Translations under genes and position numbers: made by a program
In this document: piece by piece, positions 1 to 9,466 of the stretch
Numbering within the stretch: the first letter of the stretch is position 1
How the letters are laid out: each line of letters begins with the position of its first letter
The notes under the pieces: model-generated
Seen by the model: the letters and a program-made list of their open reading frames with translations, nothing else
Databases searched by the model: none
What the model was told of the DNA's origin: nothing
DNA from: Exophiala sp. HKRS030
Taxonomy: Eukaryota > Ascomycota > Eurotiomycetes > Chaetothyriales > Herpotrichiellaceae
DNA: 64,000 bases
Assembly (NCBI GenBank): GCA_023897205.1
Contig: JAHWDD010000006.1
Coordinates: 434,001-498,000 of the forward strand
Direction of reading: 5' to 3'

Positions 1-60
1 TTCATCTCTCGGTGGGTTGTGTGGTTGTCTCTCATTTCAAACCTTCCTTTCTCACAGTGC

Positions 61-857
61 TCAGACGTTCAGCATTGTGAATCCCCCAGGGGTAATTGGT
101 GGTATACCGTCTTTGTGGCAGATGAGCTTGTGGTTCTTCCAATTCGCCTTCTGGCACTCTTTGCCACAGTACCAAGCCTGCTTGCAACGACCGCATTTCA
201 AGAGAGATCGCGGGTTGATGTCCTGTTGGATACAGCCGCAGTAGAAGCAGCTTAGTTTAAACCACGTTAGCCCCTTATCAACTGAACAAACGTAATAAGG
301 GATGCCGTGACATACCTTGGTCCATCCCAGTCCCGTGGCTCACCATCTTGATAATGACTGAGGGCAGCGAGAAACTGTGCCATGCCCGGGTCACGGAAGC
401 CGAGATCTCCGATTGGCAGCCGGTAACCAGGATAGCTTTCAACCTTTTCTGCCGCCTGACGAAGGTAGGTCATGTTCTCCGTGGAAATTCTCACTCCTGC
501 TTCCATCATAACTGCTCCGAGTATGACAACAATATATTCGCCGTAAAACTGGTCTTCCTTCTGACGAAAGTCTTCAAACAACTCGTCGCTGATGCAATTG
601 ACATCATCACGAAGCTTTTGGGTGCTCGTGGAAAGTGGTGTCTGCTGCTTGTTCGGGTTGGCCTTGCAGCTGAAGAGGTTTTCCAGATCGTCTTCCTCGA
701 AGGTGATAGGTTTGGCCTTGAGTTTCTCTCTGATGGCACCAATGATATCCGATTTGAGATCCAGATCATTGTCTCCTTCGAAGACCCCTGTTGAAAGAGT
801 TAGGGAGGATAGTCTCGGTGTTGAGGATGAATGCTTACGATGTCCCCAGCGACCCAT
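61..857 (-). CDS. MYND zinc-finger protein (three exons)
   Basis: The C-terminal exon encodes a clear MYND finger: CFYCGC, then CGRC, YCGKEC and a final H-x3-C, ending about 17 residues before the stop. Exons are 839-857, 316-787 and 61-250; introns 788-838 and 251-315 have GTAAGC and GTATGT donors and CTAAC branch sites. The joined frame gives 226 residues. The first 160 or so residues match no domain I know and contain an acidic stretch after the start MGRWGH. MYND fingers bind proline-rich peptides in partner proteins, so a protein-interaction role is likely; there is no SET domain, so it is not a SMYD methyltransferase. The start is the ATG that opens the short first exon. Family assignment is solid, function unknown. 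Confidence 0.8.
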
Positions 858-2058
858 GGTTTCGATGACTGAATGAGGAAAGCTTTCTTGAATGCTTGTT
901 GCAGATGAAAGGAGGTGAGGGTGCTGCAAATGGAGCAACCCGATTGATTTGAGGTGCAAAAGAGATGAGATTCAGAGAGAGGGAGACGACGAAGGCAACT
1001 GTAAGAGGAGAGAGGTGGGCAAGTGTAGACGGAGTTCAATGGACAAGGGCACGAAAGAGGCACAGCGACGCTCCTTCCCTACCAGACATTAACTTAGCTT
1101 AGGCACCTTCCAAGTATGACGGACAGTCCAGGTAAATGTGCAAGGGCATCTCAATTTCAAAGACGTGCTGTAGCGAAAAATCCAAGTCACCCTACATGCC
1201 ATGATGGTATCTTCTTTTCCCAATTTATGGTCTCCCTCGCAGGTAGATGCGATCTCAGCCGTCGTTGCGTTGAGCTCTACTCTTCTGCAATCACTGCCCA
1301 AGGCAACGAATGCGATATTCAAAATTGGCATCACATTCATTCTTCCCGAGAGGGACGACGTTGTAAGTGGCCAACAAAGGGGATTTGGAGTGGCTGATGA
1401 CAGCACAAGAAGCCTCATGTCCGTCAAAGATCCGGTTCTGTTAGCTTGGGGTTGACAGTCTCTCATCATCGCAGCAGCCTTGTTCATAATCCTGTACATG
1501 GGATAATCGGATCCTAGAATATGTCGACAATATCTGGGAGATAGCAAGGAAGGATCCAGAGTCCTTCAAACCCATTCAGCTATCTAGGGTCTTAGGTACC
1601 AAGGTAGGCTTAGGGTCAACCATTGCGCACCCCGAGAAGCCCCTAAGCCAAATTAGCACCATCCCCTAAAAACTAAACCAATGGAGACCTGGTACGGAGT
1701 CTCCGTAGAGTGAAGACGACAGATGGACATCCTGCTTTTCCACACAAAATCAAAGTCTTCCATGTCGATCACGTAGTCGGCAGTATAGTTAGAAATTCGA
1801 CACGGCGGTCAACTATGCTGACAGAAGCTTGGAAAGCGGCAGTGGAGGTGGGCTTTTTGGAAGCGGCAAACGAACGCGTGTTGTGAAGATTTCCAGAACA
1901 CTGCAGCACCATTACTCTGAAGTCCACATATTTGAGTGACGTCCAGTTGAGTTATTGAGCTATCAATCCAGCAATTTCATAGTGACAAGTGAGAGTCAAG
2001 GAGTCTTACGCTGCACGTTGCCATTTTCGACCGAGGCAAGACCTTTCGACCAGCAGCC
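858..2058. other. Intergenic, no convincing gene
   Basis: Several short open frames occur on both strands (for example near 1.1-1.55 kb), but none starts well, shows a domain or continues through splice sites. The stretch holds a 15-bp palindrome at 1693-1707 and is the shared promoter region of the two flanking, divergently transcribed genes. Confidence 0.5.
1693..1707. repeat. Head-to-head TACGGAG/CTCCGTA palindrome
   Basis: The sequence is TACGGAG-T-CTCCGTA, two 7-bp arms around one base. It is an inverted pairing of the 9-bp word found repeatedly in the non-coding DNA of this window. It could be a CGG-type dimer site for a zinc-cluster regulator or an inert repeat. Confidence 0.5.
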
Positions 2059-3339
2059 ATGCTGTCAAGCCCTTCTAAGGACACGGCCCAGAGCCCTCTA
2101 CTTGAAGGCGAATTGGAGAAACTCAATGCTGAATATGCCTCAGCCATTGAAGAAAATCAAGCAGCTCAAAGCAAGTACGAGGACGCGCTGGAGAGACGAC
2201 GGAGACGAAGCCAATCTAACAAAGGTGACGACCGGGATTCAAGTCATAATCCCAGGACTTTGCTCAACAGACATGTCGAATTACGGAGTCTACAGAAGAG
2301 GAACACCTCGTTCGTGGTGCTGAAAGACGAGTTGGATAAGATCAAAAGCTTGCTTGATTCGGCCAAATGGAAAGTTCGACCGGCTGCTGCTCAAGAACAA
2401 CTCACCGTGCCACCTGATGCTAGAAACGACATCAGCCTGCTGGAGCACACGTTGATGAGACATGTCAAAGCTCTCGAAATGGCTGTTGTCCAGTCTCACC
2501 TCGAAGCGAAAGCAGAAAAGGCAAAGCTTGACAAGGCGAGAGTGCGAGCGCAGTCAGACGAACACGGCGTCACTCCTGAGCAGCGGGTACGGGCGATGCT
2601 GACGACACGACGGCACCTAACGAAATGGCTTGAGGAGAGCTTGGAGAAATGTCAAGACAATTTCGGAGAGCATGGTGGCGACGACAAAGACGTTCAGGAC
2701 CCTGGACCTGGACAAAACGGAGAGGTCATCACTGATGATATGATCGATGAACAATACGAAAGATACCTGGACGCTCGAAGGCGAATTATTGACGCTGTCG
2801 ACAACCTTAGGGCTCCTATTCCGTTCAAGGGGGGAGAAAGTACTGAGCAGCAGCCACATGAGGAGCAGGGGAAAGCGACAAGGCAAAAAGGGCTCGGTGG
2901 TTCCGCTGTACTTAACAATGTTGAAAGAAATCTACTCCCCAGCTTACGACACAACTCTGTCGTAAAGTCACATCTCGCACTAATACGTGAACAGCTCGAC
3001 GACGAAGCACGAGCAACCAAGAATATGCTGGACAGACTTAGTGATGAGAGCCAGCTTTTGCAAGCCTTTCCAATCCTTGCTAGGTCAGGAAGGTTCGAAC
3101 ATGCTGCTTCTGCCATTGGGACCAAATCTGAGGCTCGAGAAGATCAAGTCGGCGACGACGAAGTGGCACAGCGCATCAAACCATGGCTTTTTGCAGCGGA
3201 AGCGGCTGAGGTCGCTTTGTCAAGCAACATGGAAAAACAACTAGGTCAGGGGACAGAAGCAATGCACACTGTGTCGAGAAGTCTTGCGGAATTGAGCCTC
3301 CTGAAGAATACCAGGCTCGATGAAAATTTTGTGCTATGA
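2059..3339 (+). CDS. Coiled-coil protein of unknown function
   Basis: This is a single-exon frame of 426 residues starting at the ATG in GCCATGCTG. It is rich in Glu, Lys, Arg, Gln and Leu with heptad-like stretches near residues 15-60, 75-100, 130-165 and 225-250, and a low-complexity link of Gly, Gln and Glu around 205-280. The C-terminal 60 residues are helical and include the sequence RIKPWLFAAEAAEVAL. No signal peptide or membrane segment is seen. The look is of a structural or cytoskeleton- or kinetochore-associated protein, but I recognise no family, so that is only inference. Its stop lies 43 bp from the stop of the convergent PEBP gene. Confidence 0.7.
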   Translation: MLSSPSKDTAQSPLLEGELEKLNAEYASAIEENQAAQSKYEDALERRRRRSQSNKGDDRDSSHNPRTLLNRHVELRSLQKRNTSFVVLKDELDKIKSLLDSAKWKVRPAAAQEQLTVPPDARNDISLLEHTLMRHVKALEMAVVQSHLEAKAEKAKLDKARVRAQSDEHGVTPEQRVRAMLTTRRHLTKWLEESLEKCQDNFGEHGGDDKDVQDPGPGQNGEVITDDMIDEQYERYLDARRRIIDAVDNLRAPIPFKGGESTEQQPHEEQGKATRQKGLGGSAVLNNVERNLLPSLRHNSVVKSHLALIREQLDDEARATKNMLDRLSDESQLLQAFPILARSGRFEHAASAIGTKSEAREDQVGDDEVAQRIKPWLFAAEAAEVALSSNMEKQLGQGTEAMHTVSRSLAELSLLKNTRLDENFVL

Positions 3340-3382
3340 GTACAGGTACAAGATCGGGAACAAAATCATGACCGTCCAGCTT

Positions 3383-4093
3383 TTATTGCTTTTCATTTTG
3401 TGCAAAGAAGAAATTGGCGCCCACCACCTTCAGATCATTTTCTTCGGCCCAGTCTCGCACCCCGTGTCGAACCTTACCATAACCCCAGTGCTTACGGTCC
3501 TTGGGTGCCTTCAGGTTGGACGAGTCTCCTGCCAAAAGGACAAACACATAACGATGAGCTCCGGTCTTTGGCGGCGGGCCTGGAGGCAGGTATTCCATGA
3601 TTTCTCCTGGTTTGGCGTGGAGGGTTCCCGGAGGTGGCCCAGGGGTTGGTGTCGTCAAATTGGTTAGGATCCAATGACACATTTCACTCCATTTGGGCTT
3701 GTCGCGGGACTTTGCATCGGGATCAGTGAGAACGAGGGTGAACGTCGAGTTCATCGTTTCAACGGAGGAAGGCTTCATTGAGAAGAAGTTGAAGACAGGT
3801 CTCTCCGAAACAGCGTCCACAGGGATGTCGTTGCCGAGAACAACTTTGTCATGAGTGGACGGATAGTCAATTTCGATGTAGTATGAGGGCTCGAAATCAT
3901 CGAGAACATCCCCAATGATCTTGTTGGCGATTAGTGTATCTCGAATAGCTGACGTCTGGGAGAGGTCGGGCTCGATGATGGTCGCGTCTGGGAATTCGAA
4001 GATCTTTTGATCTCGGTGGATGGGTGAGGCTGATGTTTTTATTGCTGTGGCCAGAAGGAGGCACACACAGGCAAGGCATGTCGCCAGCATCAT
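3383..4093 (-). CDS. Secreted PEBP-family protein (carboxypeptidase Y inhibitor-like)
   Basis: The 236-residue single-exon protein begins with a signal peptide (MMLATCLACVCLLLATAIKT, likely cut near residue 22). It then carries the phosphatidylethanolamine-binding protein fold: the ligand-pocket motif DPDAKSR followed by PKWSEMCHW, and the second motif TGAHRYVFVLL. Fungal relatives include yeast Tfs1, an inhibitor of carboxypeptidase Y, and secreted PEBP proteins. The canonical first motif is DPDxPSR; here Ala-Lys replaces the middle pair, as in many fungal secreted members. A proline-rich insert (PTPGPPPGT, PPGPPPKT) precedes the second motif. Likely extracellular or vacuolar lipid or peptidase binding; the partner is unknown. 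Confidence 0.85.
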   Translation of the reverse strand: MMLATCLACVCLLLATAIKTSASPIHRDQKIFEFPDATIIEPDLSQTSAIRDTLIANKIIGDVLDDFEPSYYIEIDYPSTHDKVVLGNDIPVDAVSERPVFNFFSMKPSSVETMNSTFTLVLTDPDAKSRDKPKWSEMCHWILTNLTTPTPGPPPGTLHAKPGEIMEYLPPGPPPKTGAHRYVFVLLAGDSSNLKAPKDRKHWGYGKVRHGVRDWAEENDLKVVGANFFFAQNEKQ

Positions 4094-4767
4094 GAGGTGT
4101 GAGGCACTACTAGGAAGGATGGAATATGTTCAATACTTTAATGAACAAGTGGAAAGTGTTTACAGTCTTGGTGTCTTACCGGAGAGATCTGGAAGATGTG
4201 GCTTTGCTAGCAACGTCGTGACCATGTCGTAATGTGCCTTGCAATCCCCGCAGGAGAGTTGAACCAGCTCCGTTAGACCTGGGAGATGAATGGAAGAACC
4301 GCGGGATACGAGTAGAGAACCTGCTCTTGTGATCTTGTTGGATGCATCAATGTAACTACGTCAGGGAAGTTGGTGGCTGCCATGAGTATGTCTGACAGAA
4401 TTACTTGGCACGATATAAGCCCAACGTCTTCGTCTACAACGCGGGAGGAGATACGTGTCAGACGCCCACAATTTCTCATCAAAGCCCAATCTCTTCCGAT
4501 CGCAGCCTTCTGCGCCTCCTGCGCGTTTTCTTCTGCATCCCAAAGTTCCAGGAACCGCATTCAAGTAAACATGTGCCTAGCCATCTAACCAACCAACTCA
4601 CCTGGCCTTCCTATTTTCTTTCTTCTCTTCTTTAACTTGTTTCCTGGCGAGACATTCTTGGTATCGCCAACTACTGAATTCTTCACCGACCTTCCCACTC
4701 TATTTCGCCGTCGCGTTGCCAGCTTTCCTCTTCTGAAACGAGCCCCGATCGGCCACGGTCGTCAACA
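4094..4767. other. Divergent promoter between the PEBP gene and DNM1
   Basis: No supported gene. The DNM1-proximal part (about 4590-4740) is pyrimidine rich with TTTCTTTCTTCTCTTC-like tracts, typical of fungal promoters and 5' leaders. Short frames on the minus strand near 4.3-4.56 kb look incidental. Confidence 0.5.
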
Positions 4768-7221
4768 ATGACCACCCTCGGCGATGACCTCCTCCGAACC
4801 GTCAACAAGCTTCAAGACCTGGTTTTCAATACCATTGGGAATGACTCTCTCGATCTCCCCCAGATAGTCGTTGTTGGCTCCCAGTCCTCGGGCAAATCTT
4901 CTGTGCTCGAAAATATCGTGGGACGGGACTTTCTCCCCCGAGGCAGTGGCATTGTCACACGTCGCCCGTTGATTCTACAGCTCATAAACATTCCTCCTGA
5001 CGAAGATGCCGACGCAAACAACGATGAGGTTCACGTCCCCCACTCTGCTGCCAGCGTGGCCGAGCACGGAGAATGGGCAGAATTCCACCATATCCCAGGT
5101 CGCAAGTTCTCAAACTTTAACCAAGTCCGGGCCGAGATCGAGAACGAGACAGCGAGAATAGCTGGCAATAACAAGGGCATCAACAGACAGCCCATCAACC
5201 TCAAAATCTTCTCTCCACACGTCCTTAATTTGACCCTGGTCGACTTGCCCGGTTTGACCAAGGTCCCTATCGGTGACCAGCCTACAGACATCGAGAAGCA
5301 GACGAGAACCCTCATCTCCGAGTACATCGCCAAACCGAACAGCATCATTCTTGCCGTGTCACCCGCAAATGTCGACATTGTGAATTCGGAAGCCCTTAAA
5401 CTTGCCCGGCATGTCGACCCGATGGGAAGAAGGACAATTGGTGTCCTGACAAAATTAGATCTCATGGATCATGGTACAAATGCTTTGGATATTTTGTCTG
5501 GTCGCGTATATCCGTTGAAGTTGGGTTTCATTGGTGTTGTGAACAGATCACAGCAAGATATCCAGACAAACAAACCCATGTCGGATGCTCTCAGGTCCGA
5601 AGCTGAGTTCTTCAGGCATCACCCTGCATACCGAAACATGGCGACGCGATGCGGAACACAATACCTCGCGAAGACGCTGAACACCACCCTAATGGCTCAC
5701 ATTCGAGACAGACTGCCCGATATTAAGGCAAGACTGAATACACTGATGGGTCAGACACAACAAGAGTTGGCAAGCTACGGCAGCAAGCAATTTGCAGGCA
5801 AAGAACATCGCGGTTCATTGATTTTGCAGTTGATGACACGTTTCGCCAATGCCTTCATCTCCTCTATTGATGGTACATCTTCAGAAATTTCGACCAAAGA
5901 GCTTTGCGGTGGTGCCCGGATATATTACATCTTCAACTCTGTTTTTGGAAATTCGCTGGAAACTATCGACCCAACCCATAATCTCTCCGTCTTGGACATT
6001 CGAACGGCAATCCGGAACTCTACCGGTCCTCGACCAAGTTTGTTCGTTCCCGAACTGGCATTTGACCTTTTGGTGAAACCTCAGATCAAGCTTTTGGAGA
6101 TTCCTAGTCAACGATGTGTGGAGTTGGTCTATGAAGAGTTGATCAAGATCTGCCATACTTGCGGATCCACAGAGCTTTCAAGATTTCCGAAACTGCAAGG
6201 CAAGCTTATTGAAGTTGTCTCGGATCTTCTGCGAGAACGTCTCGGACCTGCCTCGAGTTACGTTGAATCCTTAATTGCTATTCAGCGGGCATACATCAAC
6301 ACCAATCATCCTAATTTCCTCGGAGCCGCAGCAGCAATGTCCTCTGTCATACAGAATAAGAACGAAAAGGATAAGAGAGCCGCCCAAGCAGAAGAGCGAC
6401 GAAAACGCGAGAAGCAACGAATGAAGCAGCTGGGTGTCAACGGCACAGCCACTCCAGATGATGAGGAGGCTGAACAAGACGACAAAGCGACCGCTCTTCC
6501 GATCCGCAAGCATCCTGCCGTGAGCCGAAGTATGTCTCCAGCCGTGGCAAGAGAGCGAGAAAATGGTATTGGCAGCATATCTGCTGCTGCAGGAGGCACC
6601 GGTGGAGCTCGAGATTCTTTCCTAAACTACTTTTTTGGAAAAGACGGTTTGCCATCAGGTATGCCATCGATGCCACCTGCCAACTCATCTGCTGCTTCGA
6701 GACACGTCAGCCACAGCGTAGAACCGAGCTTCAGTCAGAGTATCCGACGTTCCGATAGGGGCAGCTTCACAGATCGATCACCTGCATTCCCCCCTCCGAT
6801 GAATGATGAATATGCACCATCAGAGTATGGCGAACCGACGTCACTATTCGTAAGCCGTTCCTTTCCCCCAAATTCTACAAGATTGATCCTAATATGAAAT
6901 ACACAGCCCGAGCAATCCGCAGAGCCTGTCCTGACCGATCGAGAAGCCTTGGAAACCGAACTCATCCGTCGCCTTATTAGCTCTTACTTCAACATTGTCC
7001 GTGAGACGATTGCCGATCAAGTTCCCAAGGCCATCATGCACCTACTCGTCAACCATAGCAGGGACGAAGTGCAGAATCGTTTGGTGAGCGAGTTGTACAA
7101 GGAGGATCTGTTCGGGGAGCTGCTGTACGAGGACGATGGTATCAAGAAGGAGAGAGAAAAGTGCGAAAAATTGTTGACCACGTATAAAGAAGCGGCCAAG
7201 ATTGTGGGCGAGGTTTTGTAA
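4768..7221 (+). CDS. DNM1: Dynamin-related GTPase Dnm1 (organelle fission)
   Basis: Two exons, 4768-6849 and 6907-7221, give 798 residues. The GTPase domain has G1 GSQSSGKS (37-44), the switch threonine in GIVTRRP, G3 DLPG (159-162) and G4 TKLD (228-231). The middle domain follows, then a long charged and Ser/Pro-rich variable insert (about 530-690) containing FLNYFFGKD, a marker of Dnm1 rather than Vps1, and the GTPase effector domain is in exon 2. Dnm1 assembles into spirals that divide mitochondria and peroxisomes, recruited by Fis1 and adaptors. The 57-bp intron (GTAAGC ... ACACAG) lies just before the effector domain; retaining it adds 15 residues and a stop, removing that domain. Start context is CAACAATGACC. 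Confidence 0.95.
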
Positions 7222-8039
7222 GAGTCGACGAGACTACAAGATTCAATTGGAGGTGGAGGAGAGAGCAAAGATTGTTGATTTGACCTGGTTTTTTCTCGCA
7301 TCATCAAAGAATCTCGGCTTTTCTTTGTTCGTTGTTGATTCTCATGTCTCTACTCGACTAGAAATTCAACTCATCATCCGAAAGAGCGAAGAGTGGAAGA
7401 GTGGAAGTGCGGAAGAAGAGAGAAACAAAGGCAAGCAGGAAAGAAAAGGACATCACTACTCTCTGGCCTTGTTGCAGTGTGTGACCCTTGCAATGTATTC
7501 TATGGGCTTGTCATGTCTTTTTTGTGTGTATCTCAATATTCTTTCGAGAGGGTTTGTGTCCCACTAGTTTGTACTACAAGACTTTACCTGTATACGGAGT
7601 AGAAGTGTGTGTGTGTGTATACTGTATGTGTGTATGTATGGATGGGTAAGAAAAGGCAGGTAGCTTCGAATGGCTGGGATTGGCCTGTAATTTGTGCTGC
7701 ACGAGAATGTCATGAACAAGTAAGAAGAAGTTATAACACTATACACGGTACACAGGATGCCGAGGAAGTATCCACTGTCCACCGTCCCAGAGTACGTATA
7801 GCTACTAGCTGACCACGTCCCGTGCCCTCCGCGAGGGTACACGCAAGGTTCGACGTGATTGATCGAGTCCAGTCGTGATACACCGTCATACCGTCTTCCC
7901 ACATCTTTTGCGTCCTGCCTTGTCCCTCTTTTTTTATGACCCGTGATTGGAAACATCGAGAAACCGATGTGAGGGCATGGCCTTGACATGACAGGGCGGA
8001 TTTGTAACTGAACCGGCAACGACAAATCTGCCAGTTGTT
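7222..8039. other. DNM1 3' region, no gene seen
   Basis: Probable 3' untranslated region of DNM1, followed by GT-rich sequence near 7605-7640 and one TACGGAGTA copy at 7593-7601. A 153-codon minus-strand frame crosses it but has no recognisable content. Confidence 0.45.
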
Positions 8040-8342
8040 TTACGATTTGCCGTGCCCGGCGCCCTCGGCACTTGTTGTCGTAGAGACCACCGTCGCCGCC
8101 GCCACCACCACACTAGGCGACGGTGTGAACTCCACGAACAAAGCTTCGGTTGGAATCCTGGTTGGTGACGGTACCGTTGGTGTCGTTGATTCAAGGGCAG
8201 CATCCCGGATCGTTATGTCTGGTAGAATATGTGTCGTCGTCGTCGTCGAACAAGAAGAAGAGACCGGGATGGCGGAGCTGTATGGAATGACAAAAGCGAC
8301 GAGACATGGCAGAATGGTACTCGGAAATTGAAATGGTAGCAT
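8040..8342 (-). CDS. Possible small secreted Ser/Thr-rich protein
   Basis: A 100-residue frame with a good ATG begins MLPFQFPSTILPCLVAFVIP and looks like a signal peptide with cleavage near SSA-IP (about residue 24). The mature part is almost all Ser, Thr, Val, Pro and Ala, with a run of five threonines and repeated S/T-P dipeptides, suggesting an O-glycosylated wall or secreted protein. There is no hydrophobic GPI-type tail, though a GTAAAA donor coincides with the stop, so a further exon is possible. The plus strand carries a mirror frame of similar length. Without homology this stays tentative. Confidence 0.35.
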   Translation of the reverse strand: MLPFQFPSTILPCLVAFVIPYSSAIPVSSSCSTTTTTHILPDITIRDAALESTTPTVPSPTRIPTEALFVEFTPSPSVVVAAATVVSTTTSAEGAGHGKS

Positions 8343-9466
8343 TTTCGTTGTGTCGTCTGCCGAGTTCTGTCGAAAGAAAATATTTCCAACGTATGCGTTT
8401 GGAAAATTTGATGTGTTGCCGAGTATGTCATCGATTGTGTGAAGTCACAGCCTTTTGACGTTTCTTCACTTTTGGGTGTTCGCCCAAGTCCCAAATTTCG
8501 GGGTTCGAAAGAGCAAACTCTCACGAGGTATTAATATGCCCTCGAGTCCCGTGATGGGGCCACAAACCTACGACCCACGGTGGTTCACTGAAGCCCGTTC
8601 TACCCGCCAAAGTGGGATGGTTGTGTTGTTTCCGTCAGGGAGTACCACGGCAGGACGACACGGTGAGGACGGACTCCATCTGCTCGATCAAAGATCACAA
8701 CCACCAGAGCCGTGACGGACCCAAAAGTCACAGACAGGGTGCCACGGACTTGTCCTCGCTTCCAACCATTTCAATGCCTTTCCACGGTTCGAGATGCCTC
8801 GAGAACACCCAAAGTAAGTCTCGTGCATGTACGAAGGGGAAACTCGACACGTTCCGTCCAACCACGAGCTGTGGCGTGGACGCTTCTGCCGTGCCCGACA
8901 ACCACATTCTGGGTTGCTCCATACTCTCTAGGACAGTTACACAATCCAACTCCGCGATTTCCGTCAGGCCCGCGGTCGTTTCGGTTCGCTTGAGTCATGA
9001 TTGATTGTGGCCCGTCTGCGACAAGTCGTGGTGCAAGCCGTCCCCTCGGTTCGTCGTGTGTGATACCGGTGATTGACGTCGTGATTGGACCGTGGGGGTC
9101 GAGCGTGATGTATGAAACGGGTTGTGAAACACTTTTCAGGCCAGGGGGCGCCGTTTTCAGGTTCCCCGACCAAAATAGTCCAACAAGGCTGAGATGAACT
9201 TTGAGCCCATCACGTGACAGGGCTGAGGGTCACCACCAAGGTCAGGTACTTTCCAGAGACTCAATCCCAAGAAACTGTATGCTTTGGTGTACGACAGGCA
9301 ACATGCCAAGAATTGCGGTCTCCGCGAAAGAGTATGTTGGCGTGGGGCTGTCAAGGCGTAGAACTCCCTACCCATTGGCCTTTTCGATGTGACCCTCCTA
9401 GTGCCAAACGATCCAAAGACCAAAAACAGAGATCGAGTTCGCCTCATCGGCACGTCGCTTTGCGTT
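8343..9466. other. Intergenic, nothing recognised
   Basis: Overlapping short frames on both strands of near-equal length occur at 8.6-9.6 kb, as expected for moderately GC-rich non-coding DNA. No domain, splice pattern or RNA gene is visible. Confidence 0.45.

Noticed and set aside
1089..1547. A 152-codon minus-strand frame
   Set aside because: Begins at a non-ATG codon and competes with plus-strand frames; no conserved features.
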